DNA of 64,000 nucleotides from Arabidopsis thaliana (Eukaryota; Streptophyta; Magnoliopsida; Brassicales; Brassicaceae), in the NCBI RefSeq assembly GCF_000001735.4, contig NC_003076.8, positions 23,563,835 through 23,627,834 on the forward strand, given 5' to 3'. Below the pieces are notes generated by a model, which had not been told where the DNA came from, made no database searches, and saw only the letters and a list, made by a program, of their open reading frames with translations. The position numbers were made by a program, and so were the translations under genes. Shown in pieces: positions 1-13,893 of this stretch; positions within the stretch are counted from its first letter, which is position 1; each line of letters starts with the position of its first letter.

Positions 1-23
1 ACGGTTTTATTTATTTTATCCAG

Positions 24-3000
24 TGGCGAACCAAGTTTAGAAAGGCTATGAACAAAGCTGATAATGATGCTAGCACAAGGGCCATTGATTCTCTGATAAA
101 TTATGAGGTAAATTTTTAATCTTAATCATTTTGCTTGACTTGCAGTTTTGACAGAATTTCTTTTTCGTTTCAGACTGTCAAATATTTTAACAATGAAGGT
201 TATGAGGCTGAAAAGTATGACCAGTTCCTGAAAAGTAAGTAACTCTACTAGCTGTTTAGATGAAAACATTTATCTTAATTTCCAAAAAAAAAGAGAAAAT
301 TCTCCAGTTTTAGTTTGAGCAAGAATAGTAGCAACAAGCCAACAAGTAACAAATGTAGATCAGAAAATGCGCTGATGACTCTTTTTACATCTTTATTTAC
401 ACGTTCTTTTTCTAGGAAGAAAACCGATTGATATTTTACCATAATATATTATTGCTCCGTCCATTTACCTTAATTTATCTTGTGACGATTCTGCTGCTTA
501 TCCCAGAATATGAAGATGCTGCCCTGCAAACTCAAAGAAGTCTTGCTTTCTTAAACTTTGGACAAAGTATCATATTTAGTACAGCTTTATCAACAGCAAT
601 GGTGTTGTGCTCTCAGGGTATCATGAATGGCCAGATGACAGTCGGTGATTTGGTCAGTGCGTCCTTTGATTTTTCCTTGACATTGGTATTTTATGTTTCT
701 CTGCATTTTTTATCCAAATTGTTTTCTAATAAGCTTTTGCATATTTGGGTGATGCAGGTTATGGTGAATGGACTTCTCTTTCAGCTGTCTCTTCCTCTAA
801 ATTTTTTGGGTAGTGTTTACCGTGAAACAATTCAGAGCCTTGTGGACATGAAATCAATGTTCCAGTTGCTAGAGGTATGTGAGGATGTTATAATTGTTTC
901 TTTAAACTCTGCATTTGGTTAAGTTTCTTAAACACTTTTTTTTTTATGATAATGCTTTAAATGCATGCTTTTTAGTATGCACTCCTGGCATGTTGAATTG
1001 ATTATGTGGTATTCTCTTACTGTTTCAGGAGAAATCTGACATCACAAATACAAGTGACGCAAAGCCTCTTGTACTGAAAGGTGGAAACATTGAGTTTGAA
1101 AATGTACACTTCAGGTAGGTGTTGATTTTAGTGGAACATTACTGTCATACTAATCGTTGGAGCCATAGTATCTTGGGTATGAAAGTGTGTTAAGATTAAT
1201 ATGAGTAATTAACTCAAATTTTATTTAACTTATGAACTCAATACACCCCAGAAAGTCTTTACTAATTAGCTTTGTTGAGCTTATCAAAGTGGCAAATTAT
1301 AAGACATTGCATGATTTGGATATCAGCTTCATGTTGTGGCTGAAGACGAAGGGGGTTAATAACTTATGTCTATTGCCACATCATCTTTCTCTTTTTCTAC
1401 AATTACAGTTACCTTCCAGAGAGAAAAATATTAGATGGAATTTCCTTTGTCGTACCGGCAGGAAAAAGTGTGGCAATCGTTGGTACTAGCGGGAGCGGTA
1501 ATTCCTAAACCTCTTCTGTTTAAGCATCTAAGTTCTGTGTAAATTTGTTATTCTGGTATACTGTTGCAAATCTTATTATTTGTTCTATGGCAGGCAAGTC
1601 AACAATTCTTAGGATGCTATTCAGATTCTTCGACACAGATTCCGGAAATGTAAGCATTTTTTTTGTTTGTGAAATGTGGGGTCTTGTTTGGAAGCATTGT
1701 AGCAACGAAAGTACACCCTGCTGCAGAGAAATTTAGTGAAGAAAATGCTTGGTATCTAGATAACATCTTTTTTGTCATGTTGGTTAACAGATAAGGATTG
1801 ACGGGCAAGATATAAAGGAAGTGAGACTAGATAGCCTCCGAAGCTCCATAGGAGTTGTGCCGCAAGATACTGTAAGTTGGCATTTCTCTACTTCTCATCG
1901 TGAGGCTTTTTGTTATATACACCACTATGACCTGCATTCATTTGTTTCTCGCCTTTCTTCTCATTGTAACTTCTCTGGTCATGCTAGACACTTGATTTTT
2001 TTTATGTTTTTTTTCACTTTTCTTCTCTTTTATTTTTCATATGTATCATTGTTAGCTTTTGTGAAGGTATAGCACTCCAAGTTTTGTTGTTCTCAAGGGT
2101 AATCTCTACTGCACTGCAGGTTCTCTTCAATGACACAATATTTCACAACATACATTATGGACGTCTCTCAGCTACAGAAGAAGAGGTACCAGTCAACTTA
2201 TACTTGGTGGAAATGTCAAGTTTAATATCAATAATCCTCATCTAACATAAATTTTCAATCCAGGTGTATGAGGCTGCTCGGCGTGCTGCAATTCATGAAA
2301 CAATCAGTAATTTCCCTGATAAATATTCCACGATCGTTGGGGAAAGGGGGCTCAAGGTCAGTATTTTGATGTTATATCTGGAATGCATGATTGAGTTATG
2401 GGGAGTTAGTCACCCGTCGTTTTTGTCATTGTCATAATCAAAGTAAAACAAGCTAAGTCAATCAGGCTTCCAAGTCAAAGTTCACCTGTTGAAAACTTGA
2501 TGAAGAATATGATCTAATAAACTAGTTTCGCAGGACTGTAACAATCATGAAAAATAAAAGATTTAACTGATTGAGGTTTTCTATATAATGGCAAAGAGTA
2601 GCATTGATGAGTGACCATCCTGAGTTTGAGTAGAGTCATATATTGATGGGGTTTTTGTATTGTGATAACCATGGAGTGGTGTTGTGTGCAGTTGAGTGGT
2701 GGAGAGAAACAAAGAGTGGCACTTGCTCGGACATTTTTGAAATCCCCTGCGATTCTGTAAGTAACTTTGCACAGAAGCAGCATTGAGTTTACTTATGTGA
2801 TTATGTACGTGTCTAGTCCTCACATACATAGAGATGGTTGGTGTACACAGGTTGTGTGATGAGGCAACGAGTGCGCTGGACAGCACAACAGAGGCAGAGA
2901 TACTGAACGCACTCAAGGCACTAGCGAGTAACAGGACATCTATCTTCATTGCCCACAGGCTGACCACTGCGATGCAATGTGACGAGGTTTGTAGTAAATA

Positions 3001-3206
3001 GTGTTTGTCAACTTAGCTCAAAGAAACAATGTTTTTGCATAACTGAAACTTTTGGTTGCGGGCAGATCGTAGTACTGGAAAACGGGAAGGTGGTGGAACA
3101 AGGCCCCCACGACGAGCTATTGGGAAAATCAGGGAGATATGCGCAGCTATGGACACAACAAAACAGCAGCGTGGATATGCTTGATGCAGCTATCAAATTG
3201 GAATAG
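24..3206 (+). CDS. ATM3: Mitochondrial half-size ABC transporter ATM3 (ABCB25), 3' part
   Basis: This is the C-terminal half of a half-size ABC transporter; the 5' exons lie outside the window. The family sits in the mitochondrial inner membrane and exports a glutathione/sulfur compound needed for cytosolic Fe-S assembly and Moco synthesis. I read 13 exons: 24-107, 174-234, 507-652, 758-874, 1029-1114, 1409-1497, 1594-1649, 1791-1871, 2120-2185, 2264-2356, 2692-2756, 2851-2986, 3066-3206, all with GT..AG introns. The first exons cover the end of the membrane domain. The ATPase domain follows: a Walker A motif GTSGSGKST split across the 1497/1594 junction, a Q-loop (VVPQDT), an LSGGEKQR signature, Walker [12 protein letters not shown] and the H-loop IAHRLTT. 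All catalytic motifs are intact. About 406 residues are encoded here. The exact gene (AT5G58270) is recalled, but the family call rests on the motifs. Confidence 0.96.
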
Positions 3207-3395
3207 TGAACCTCAGAGCCAAATGTGTAAAATTTATATTTATCTCATTGATTTTCTATGGAGCTTATATAGTTAATAGAGTCCCAAAGAACACAAAACA
3301 AAGGGAATAATAAATAGTGGTGAATGATATAATTTTAACACGAGTTTTTGTTGAGCAAGTAAACTTACGATAAAAAAATGATCAATTTTATTAGT

Positions 3396-3422
3396 TAAAG
3401 CCCAAATAGGCCCAACTAGTTA
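3396..3422. promoter_or_regulatory. Paired site II-like motifs upstream of the B3 gene
   Basis: Two motifs, AAGCCCAAA and AGGCCCAAC, lie about 90-110 bp before the B3 start. GGCCCA-type site II elements are known TCP-factor targets in promoters of housekeeping plant genes. Their function here is inferred from position. Confidence 0.4.
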
Positions 3423-3503
3423 TTAATTAATTAACAAGAAGAAGTCCGTGATTTCGAAATTCAAACGAAGCGCCATTTCTTTCTCCTCCTAGGAAACTCT
3501 GCA

Positions 3504-4836
3504 ATGGCCATGGCCTATGAGGAAGCTCGCAAGCTCCGTCTTCAAGAGAATCACAAGCGATTTCAAGTTACCCTTCATCGTTACCGCGTTTCTTCTTCTC
3601 CTCCTTCTCTGATTCGTTTATCAATTTTGATTATTGAATCTCAGGATTTAGGAATTTCCCAGATTTCTAAGACTCTGACTCAGATTACAAAGAAAACGCC
3701 TCAGGTTTCGTGTTTTTTCCTTCCATTTCTGCTTCATTCCTAGTCCAATTTTGTAGCTTTACCACAATTTCAGCTTCTTCAGCAGCGTAATCACAAACCC
3801 ATCGATAAAGCCCTCTTAGCTACTGCTGAACCAAGACGCTCTTCCCGTGTTCGTACCGTAATTTCTTCCTATCGCGATGATGTAATTTTCCCAGCTTTCT
3901 CTTACTTCTGTAATAGATTTTTCACAGCAATCAATCAACCCAATCCCTTGTCTCTTTTCAGGTCGTCGTAGACACTGGTCGTACTTCGAATCTGAGGAGA
4001 TCGCGACATAGCTCTACATGGGCGACGTAAGTGCCCTGCTCCACAATTTTGCCCTAAAAAACTATCCTTTCATCTGATCAATTAGTTAAAATTCATCAGC
4101 TACATTTCTCGACCTCTCCATGAGTGCAAGTTTGCATCTTATGAAGAAAAGGTTGGAGCATTCAAGGCTGCAGAGAAGTTCCAGAGGAGCCTTAAATCTC
4201 CACATCCTTACTTTGTGAAATCTATGGTTCGCTCCCATGTTTACAGTTGCTTTTGGCTGGTACGTTCGTTCACAACACTTGTGTGTGTTTCTTCTTCAAG
4301 GATTTCGTGTTAGTACCTTACTTGACCTACATGGGTTTGCTTGCAAATTTCAAGGGGCTTCCTTCAAGATTCTGTGCAGACAATTTTCCTGAGGAAACTA
4401 TGGAAATAGAACTAGAGGATGAAGAAGGCGAAGTGTATGAAGCAGTGTACATTGGTAGAAGAGCTGGACTCAGTGGTGGTTGGAAAAGGTTTGCTCTTGA
4501 TCATAAATTGGATGATGGTGATGCTCTACTCTTTGAATTGGTTGAACCAAAGAAGTTCAAGGTATGTATGTGTCTTGAACAAGAGTCATGTGGTTGGAGT
4601 TAGTTGACATTCTCACATGTTGATTATAAAATGTTTGCTTGGTGCAGATCTATGTGTTTAAAGGAAATGAGAACGCTAATCTTACAAGCGCCAGAAAGAG
4701 AGGCAGAGCAACGACGCCAAGTGAAGAAGAAGAAGAAGAAGAAGATAAGGATGTTGAAGAATCAGGTGATGAGGAACACAGCTCAAGAGCCACTAAGAGA
4801 TCATCCGTAAGGTTACTAAGGAAGAGGAAAGCATAA
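3504..4836 (+). CDS. B3 DNA-binding domain protein (AT5G58280-like)
   Basis: A plant-specific B3-type transcription factor, probably nuclear. Exons: 3504-3566, 3645-3704, 3774-3881, 3962-4026, 4100-4259, 4355-4561, 4648-4836, giving about 283 residues. The N-terminus is basic and helical (MAMAYEEARKLRLQENHKRF). The B3 fold runs from the exon starting at 4100 (HPYFVKSMVRSHV) through LPSRFC, GRRAGLSGGWKRFALDHKLDDGD and FELVEPKKFKIYVF; these match the usual B3 strands and the conserved W-R/K-x-F core. The C-terminus has an acidic run coded by a GAA/GAG repeat near 4721-4748, followed by a basic tail. The start is the first ATG after a short pyrimidine-rich leader; a second ATG lies two codons later. 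Intron 1 (78 nt) has no in-frame stop. The DNA target is unknown from sequence. It lies about 300 bp behind ATM3 on the same strand. Confidence 0.9.
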
Positions 4837-5320
4837 GAGAGCTTTCTTTTGTCTACATGCCCCATATATTTTTTTGGTTTTTGAGTGGGCTGCTAATACT
4901 ACTAATACTAATGGCATATTTGTAAGTTTATCAACCCAAGGTAAACTTTGTTTTTTTCAATTTGAAAGTAGAACTGAAACTCTGATGAGCGGCTTTGGTT
5001 CGGAAATTTAAATTGTTTCCTCTCAGTTTTGGTTACTAGGCGATGATGAGCTATATACTTCTGATGATACCATTTAGACCAACTCCGTCACAAAATAAAC
5101 AAATTAAAATGGAGAGAGTAAACGGGCTATTAAATATCAAAACTGGGCCTTACTATGACAAAAGGCCCATTTAATCTATTTTCCTTTTATTTAGATGAGT
5201 CGGCTCACAAATTAACATTTCTTTTCCTCTACTCCAAAGATATCTCGGTTCGCAAAAGTCTATTTAATTTCATAGCAATCTCACTTTTCTCTTCCCCCAC
5301 CCTCAAAGATCTCTCAAAGA
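4837..5320. promoter_or_regulatory. Intergenic: B3 3' end and RPT3 promoter with site II motifs
   Basis: The left part holds the 3' UTR of the B3 gene (T-rich, no open frame). The right part holds three site II-type motifs within 55 bp: GGGCT at 5123-5127, TGGGCCT at 5144-5150 and GGCCCA at 5164-5169. They sit about 150-200 bp before the RPT3 ATG, where plant translation and proteasome genes commonly carry them. A pyrimidine-rich leader (cttttctcttcccccacc, near 5283-5300) runs up to the ATG. Confidence 0.5.
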
Positions 5321-7282
<1,962 letters not shown>

Positions 7283-8986
7283 AGAGAAAGCAGAAGTGGA
7301 ACCAGATTATGGCTGTTGTTAAAATTCCAGTGTGTTTTGAGAATTATTAAGGACATGGAATCAAATTTGCAGTTAAATTAAGAACTAAGTTGCATCTCCT
7401 AATTTCTGTAACTCGAGTTCACATTTGTTTTTAGTCTATCAGCTTTTTACAGTTTAATGTATAAGAAAAACTGGGGATGGTGTCCTTAGAATTGCCAGAG
7501 CATGGTAATAATTATGTCTCCTCTGATTAAAAAGACAACAAAAATAGTGATGATATTAGGAGCACGCTGCACTGCTCAATGTTCATAGAAAACTTCAGAC
7601 TTCAATAATGCCTAAATGTGTTGGATCTTGTTTTGGAGTTGGTGATAGATGATGAAATGACCAGTATTACTATTACATAGTATCCGCAAATCAAGAATGA
7701 TGCAAATCAAGAGAAAACAGTAGCAAGAGTGGTTGGACAGGTAAGAACTATTACCATATCTAAATGATTACTTTAAAAATAACAACTTGGATCAAGATGG
7801 TTTTTGTTTTCATGTATTTGTCATTTTGCTATCTCATAAGAATCTTAAGCTTGGTCAGTCTCTGGGTCTCTCTACATTAGCGTTTGTTGCGGTGTTTACA
7901 CACCAATATGATTTGATCTAAAGACTCCTTTTGAAGACTGTCTTACCCTTAACGAATACGCCTCTTTTGTTTAACTTCACCACACTCTCTCTCTCTTTCT
8001 TCTTCTTCTTCTTCTTCTTCTTCTTCTTCTTCTTCTTCTTCTCCACTAGTCCCCACATACATTGCCTTTTCTTCTTTCTTCTCTTTCACCATTTCAAGAT
8101 TGTGTTATAGTCCGCTCAATGCAGTAGAGTGCAGAGGTCTGAGCGCTCCATCTGCATAAGTTCTTCTTCCTCTATTGCTGAGTTCTTCAGTGCCCACAAT
8201 TTTCTTACTTCGCTAGCTTACCTCTCTACTCCCAGGTTCTCTTTCTCTCTTCTTCTTCTTTTTGGTTTTTGTATTTTTCCTTTTAACTTTCTGTAATTGT
8301 CTGTCTCTCATTGTTGGGAATTATACTTAAAAATCGCCATTTTCTCCGGCTAGGTGGGTAGGAAACTTTCAAGACTTTAGATACAGGCTAGTGACGTGGT
8401 ATATTAGTTCCAATTCGCTGGCTACACGTTGTTTGTTCAACAACTCCGATAAAAATCAGACACTCAAAACTCATCTTTATTTACTTAGTGACATTGTCCA
8501 CATGATGGACAGACCTCTGCTTCTTTCTCTAGTGACAATATCTTTTGGCAAAAGGAGTCTGCTTTTCTTTGCTCATCAAAGTTTTGTGTTAAAGTTTGGC
8601 TCTTTAGCTTTATTCCTTTTGCTTTTTTTTTTGTGCTGGATGCTTCAATCTCTTATCTTAGCCTCTTGGATTGTTTAATCTCCCAATGATAAAGATAAAG
8701 ATAGGCAATGGCATACTTTTTCTTGAAGATCTAACTAGTATCTTTATTTGTTTTTTCTTCCCATCTGTAGTTTTTTATATAACTGATATGCTTTTTTCTT
8801 TCACAACCGAATATTAGTTATCAACTTTCAATGTTGTGATCCAATAAATGAAGCTTGCTTGGCCAGTTCCTTAGAGATACCTGATTAGCTTAGCTTTCCT
8901 TGCTGCTGCATACTGGCTTGTGTAGTGGAAGTCATTGCTTATCATCTTCTGCTTTTCTTTTGGAGCAGGGTCAAGAAGTCAAGCTG
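7283..8986. other. Intergenic: RPT3 3' UTR, then promoter and 5' leader of the LRR receptor kinase
   Basis: There is no convincing open frame here. 7283 to about 7500 is the RPT3 3' UTR. The region 7950-8235 is pyrimidine-rich and contains a TTC microsatellite. A donor-like AG|GTTCTC at 8235/8236 and an acceptor GGAGCAG ending at 8968 suggest a 5' UTR intron of about 730 bp ending 18 bp before the receptor-kinase start; this intron is inferred from splice signals only. Confidence 0.5.
7997..8041. repeat. (TTC)15 microsatellite
   Basis: Fifteen uninterrupted TTC units lie in the pyrimidine-rich leader/promoter of the LRR receptor kinase. GAA/TTC tracts in 5' leaders are common in Arabidopsis and vary in length between accessions. 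Confidence 0.95.
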
Positions 8987-11037
8987 ATGATGCAGTTCCA
9001 TTTCCAGTTTTATGTTGGTCCAGTATTTACCTTGAGACCGTCAAAGGGGTTCTTGTCTACTTGTCTTGTCTCTTTCTTGTTTGTCACAACTACTTTCTGC
9101 TCTTATGCTATTGCCGACCTGAACTCGGATAGGCAAGCTCTTCTTGCATTTGCTGCTTCTGTTCCTCATCTCAGACGACTCAACTGGAATTCCACTAACC
9201 ATATCTGCAAATCATGGGTTGGCGTCACCTGCACTTCTGATGGTACTAGTGTTCACGCTCTTCGCCTTCCAGGAATTGGGCTCTTGGGACCAATCCCTCC
9301 AAACACACTTGGTAAACTAGAATCACTCAGGATTCTCAGTTTGAGATCAAACCTCCTCAGTGGTAACCTTCCTCCTGACATTCACTCTCTCCCTTCACTA
9401 GATTACATCTATCTCCAACATAACAACTTCTCTGGTGAGGTTCCTTCCTTTGTGTCCCGACAGCTCAATATCTTAGATCTCTCATTTAACTCTTTCACCG
9501 GGAAGATACCAGCAACGTTCCAAAATCTGAAGCAATTGACAGGGTTGAGCCTCCAAAATAACAAACTTTCTGGACCAGTACCTAATCTTGATACAGTAAG
9601 TCTGAGACGTTTAAACTTGAGCAACAATCATCTTAATGGTTCAATACCCTCTGCACTTGGTGGCTTTCCCAGTTCATCTTTTTCCGGAAACACATTGTTA
9701 TGTGGACTTCCTCTGCAACCCTGTGCCACCTCCTCTCCCCCTCCTTCGCTAACCCCACACATTTCCACGCCTCCATTGCCGCCATTTCCTCACAAAGAAG
9801 GTTCAAAAAGGAAACTACATGTAAGCACTATCATTCCTATTGCAGCTGGAGGGGCTGCTCTGCTGTTGTTGATCACCGTAATTATATTATGCTGCTGTAT
9901 CAAGAAAAAGGACAAGAGGGAAGACAGCATCGTAAAAGTAAAGACTTTGACTGAGAAAGCAAAGCAAGAATTTGGAAGTGGGGTGCAAGAACCTGAGAAG
10001 AATAAGCTGGTATTCTTTAATGGATGCTCCTATAACTTTGATCTAGAGGATTTGTTGAGGGCATCAGCAGAAGTACTAGGAAAAGGTAGCTATGGGACAG
10101 CATACAAGGCTGTGTTAGAGGAATCCACAACTGTTGTGGTAAAAAGGTTGAAAGAAGTCGCAGCTGGAAAGAGGGAGTTTGAACAGCAGATGGAGATTAT
10201 CAGCCGGGTCGGGAACCATCCTAGTGTGGTTCCCCTCCGTGCATATTACTACTCCAAGGATGAGAAGCTCATGGTTTGTGATTATTACCCTGCTGGTAAC
10301 TTATCATCACTACTCCACGGTTAGTTTTCTTCCTACCTTCGTTTAATGGTTTATATTTACCTCGTTGGTGTACTTAAGAATATCTTGATTTCGATGCCAT
10401 GACAGGTAACCGGGGAAGTGAGAAAACGCCTCTTGACTGGGACTCCAGAGTAAAAATCACACTATCAGCGGCAAAAGGTATAGCTCATCTCCATGCAGCT
10501 GGAGGTCCAAAGTTCAGTCATGGAAACATAAAGTCCTCAAATGTGATTATGAAGCAGGAGAGCGATGCGTGCATTTCTGATTTTGGACTGACCCCTCTGA
10601 TGGCTGTGCCGATTGCTCCAATGAGAGGTGCAGGCTACCGCGCACCAGAAGTAATGGAAACAAGGAAACACACACATAAATCCGATGTTTACAGTTTCGG
10701 TGTACTTATACTAGAGATGTTAACTGGGAAGTCTCCAGTGCAATCACCAAGCCGGGATGACATGGTTGATCTCCCGAGGTGGGTACAGTCAGTGGTGAGA
10801 GAGGAATGGACAAGCGAGGTGTTTGATATTGAGCTGATGAGGTTTCAGAACATTGAAGAAGAAATGGTACAGATGCTGCAGATTGCTATGGCATGTGTAG
10901 CTCAAGTGCCTGAGGTACGACCCACCATGGATGATGTTGTTAGAATGATTGAAGAGATACGAGTTTCAGACTCTGAGACCACTCGGCCATCTTCAGATGA
11001 CAATAGCAAACCCAAGGACTCCAACGTCCAAGTTTAA
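8987..11037 (+). CDS. LRR receptor-like kinase, probable pseudokinase (AT5G58300-like)
   Basis: A plasma-membrane LRR-III class receptor-like protein of 654 residues. Two coding exons: 8987-10319 and 10406-11037. Order: a hydrophobic signal segment (about residues 20-43), the LRR N-cap with [14 protein letters not shown] start and a CxSWxGVxC pair, five to six LRRs (repeated LxxLxLxxNxLSGxxP) to about residue 245, a Pro-rich hinge near 270-295, a membrane helix near 303-327 followed by [11 protein letters not shown], then the kinase domain. The ATP-binding Lys is kept (VVVKRLKE), but the catalytic-loop HRD is replaced by HGN (codons 10519-10527), so the proton-acceptor Asp is missing, while SDFG is kept. 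This supports a scaffold or pseudokinase role, as in many LRR-III members. Two adjacent ATGs (8987, 8990) could serve as start; I took the first. The ligand is unknown. Confidence 0.94.
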
Positions 11038-11292
11038 ATCACCCCTTGGATCTCATTCCCTTTTTATCTATGTTTTTGAGTTTGTATGTCTTATAAGGCT
11101 TTATGTTGATTGTTTGAACACCACTCGCCTGAGTAATACCGCAGTTGGAGGCGCGGTAACATTTACATAGCAATTATTATTGTAGGCTCCTTTTTCTGTA
11201 TCTCATAATATATATGAATATGATTCAGTTTTATGCAAGCTAAGTAAGTATCCAAAAGATGGATTTAAAAGAGTTCCAGAGAGACATAAATA

Positions 11293-12173
11293 TCAGGGAG
11301 AAAGAGATGAGGCTGCTTGAAGGAGGAATTGATAGAGTTCTTGAGGTTGGGAGAAAAAAGCAGAGTGGTCACTGTCCGGAAGAAGGAAGGTGTGAGCAGG
11401 AGGCCACAGGGCCAACATTACCTCTTGAAGAACTGGTTCGAACAAATGGTCCTTGCCTGTCTTCACGTACACTCTTGGGATTTTGTCAGTCTCTGGAGCT
11501 CCCGGAATATCCATTATGCCTATGAATGCCATGACAGGGGCCGGACGCAGAAGTGTGGTTGCCAGTGTGTAATCCTGATCAGAATGAATAAATGAATGAT
11601 GATGATTCTCTACAAAAAAAATTGAGGCAGAGATGAGAACAGAGTTGGTAATAAAGGACACACCTCCATGGGGCTCTCGTTGTAAAACTTGTCCCGAACA
11701 TACTCAGGTTTCATCATGATGCTTGTTGGGAGATTTTGTGGTCCATTTCCGAAAGTAAAGTCCCATATCTTCTCAGTTTCCTCCTCTATCAATCCTGAAC
11801 ATATCTTCATTACATTTTTGAGTCTTTCAGGAATCAAGGTACCAGGTTTGACCATGGCTGCTGCGACGTAAACCGCCAAGGAAACTTTGGAAGGAAAGAG
11901 GCACATGGCAGCCGTCATGCTCCCTCCTCCAACGCTGTGGCTCACAAGAATGACCTTTTGATCGTTGGGAAGTTGGGAGAGGAAGGCATAGAGAGGCTCG
12001 TCGTAGTCATCCAAAGAAGAGACAGTGTTTGGATCAGTTGGGTTGATACCAGCACCCTTGAGGTCTATACATGTAGCCTTATGTCCATTATCCCTCAGTG
12101 AATTAGCCAGCTTGTACCAACACCATCCTCCATGCCCTGCACCATGCACAAACACAAAATGATGCTCACTCAT
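11293..12173 (-). CDS. MES18: Methylesterase MES18 (alpha/beta hydrolase)
   Basis: A small alpha/beta-hydrolase of the MES/hydroxynitrile-lyase family, which cleaves methyl esters of plant hormones such as methyl-IAA or methyl-jasmonate. Two exons on the minus strand: 11664-12173 and 11293-11574, giving 263 residues, the usual family size. The oxyanion-hole motif HGAGHGGWCWYK is at residues 10-21. The catalytic triad is complete: Ser80 in VSHSVGG, Asp212 in TGKDHLFEP, His240 in DSDHSAFF. No transit peptide is evident, so it is probably cytosolic. It ends tail-to-tail with the receptor kinase, 255 bp away. The substrate cannot be told from sequence; the number 18 is recalled from memory (AT5G58310). 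Confidence 0.92.
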
Positions 12174-13893
12174 CTTTAATCCTCTTCTCGTACATCACAT
12201 TCCTTGCACTATCTTTTGTAGTTAGTGTGATATTTCTGTATGGCTGTAATGTTTTCATGATCATGATCATGTTCTTTAAATGAACGATGTAAACGGCAGC
12301 TTTGTCCAAAACTCACAAAGATTACATCTAAAAGACTGCCATTACCAGTCTTTGATGTGTACTGGGTCAACTTTGAAGGCCCAAACACATATTCTATAGT
12401 GAGGCCCAAATCAAGATAGATACCGTCTTCTTCTTTTTTTAATTTCTTAAGAAAATATGTACCGTACATGTTTTTTGTTTTTTTGAATTGAGATTTACTC
12501 CTTCAACTAATGAGTCCACACCACTGACACTTCTTATTTTCTACGCTATAAGTTTTTTTTATTGAGATTTCTAGTTTTCAAAAATTACATAAGAAGAATA
12601 GACAGTGAAACTGAAATAAAGACTCTTACATGTTGCATCTATAGATTTCCTTTTAAATATAAAATATAGATTTTAATATGAAAACTTGATAGTTACAAAT
12701 CTACTTAATTTTAATTATATGATTCTAACTAGAAGATATTGAGATTTGCAAGATAATATTCTCTATTTGTGTGTATGAAATAAAACAGATTTTTAATTAT
12801 ATTTATTCAAAAAGTCTAATAGCTCTAATAACATTTGTTGAACAATGTCTGTTTGGTGAAAAAGAAATTAAAATCAGGTGTTGACAACTTCATGAAAAAG
12901 AAATGTAATCTAAAATCTAGTCGCTTACACATTGGCAGAATAATTTTCTTTGTGTTTACATCATCTTCATATATCTTAGAGATATCTCTTTATAAAAAGT
13001 TATAGTATATATATTTTGTTTGGTCAACATACGTAATTTTATATCAATAATTAATGATATAGAATGACATTTTAAATGCATTAAATTTGAAATGAAATGA
13101 AAAAGCTAGAGAAGTGGAGCGCCACAAATTGAAAAGGTGATAGAAAGTGTTGGCCTCTCGAGACTAATTAATAACGTGGATTACTCCAAAACCCTTAAAA
13201 GTATTACATTTAGGAAGGAGAAAAGCCATTTCAAGTTTTCAATGACTGTATAAATCTGATCTTTTGACTGCATGAGCCTTCAAGTATTCAAATGGCAACA
13301 GAATTAAAACGAGAGAGAAATAGTCACGACGGCCATTAATCTTGTGAATGGTCGGTTTTGATTAGTGGAGAAGGAGAGGTCAATGACTCTCTATAATACG
13401 ATTCTCTCACCACGTGGACACAGCGGAATTAGTCCCTTAATTACATATTTTAATTACAGAGAGACAACCTAATCACTTGGCCACGTTGAAATTGCTAGGT
13501 ACTAGTTAAGACTTGTTCCGCAATATCTGTCTTAAAGGTAAGTGTATAAATTCATTTGACTATATTTTATTTTCACGGTTTTTCTTCATTCTAAAAAGTA
13601 GTTTCATCTTCTTCCCTCATCCATCATCATTCATCATCATATCTTCTACTTCTTCTTCTTCTCAGGTTCTCTTTTTTGTCCTCTTTTGTGTAAATACGTT
13701 TTGTCATGATTCTCTGTGAACAGTACCGATCGTTTTTTTTTGGGATTAGCGAAAAATAAAAATAACCGACGTTTTTTGTATTATTTGTCTGACAGACAGA
13801 ATCTGTATTATTTTGTCATCTTTTTTCAATAGTCTCATGATTGTCTCTTGTGTGTTTCCAGCTTTCCCATAGGGTCCATTGATTTTTGCAGCC
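12174..13893. other. Divergent intergenic region MES18 / NET4A
   Basis: AT-rich, with no credible gene. Near MES18 there are GGCCCA motifs (around 12378 and 12412). Near NET4A a G-box CCACGTGG is centred at 13411-13416, with a further CCACGTT at about 13482, both plausible bZIP/bHLH sites. A likely 5' UTR intron for NET4A begins at TCTCAG|GTTCTC (13664/13665 region) and would end shortly before the start codon. Confidence 0.45.

Noticed and set aside
12209..12469. 86-codon open frame on - upstream of MES18
   Set aside because: Low-complexity Asp/His/Lys product, no splice or promoter signals, and it falls in the MES18 promoter.
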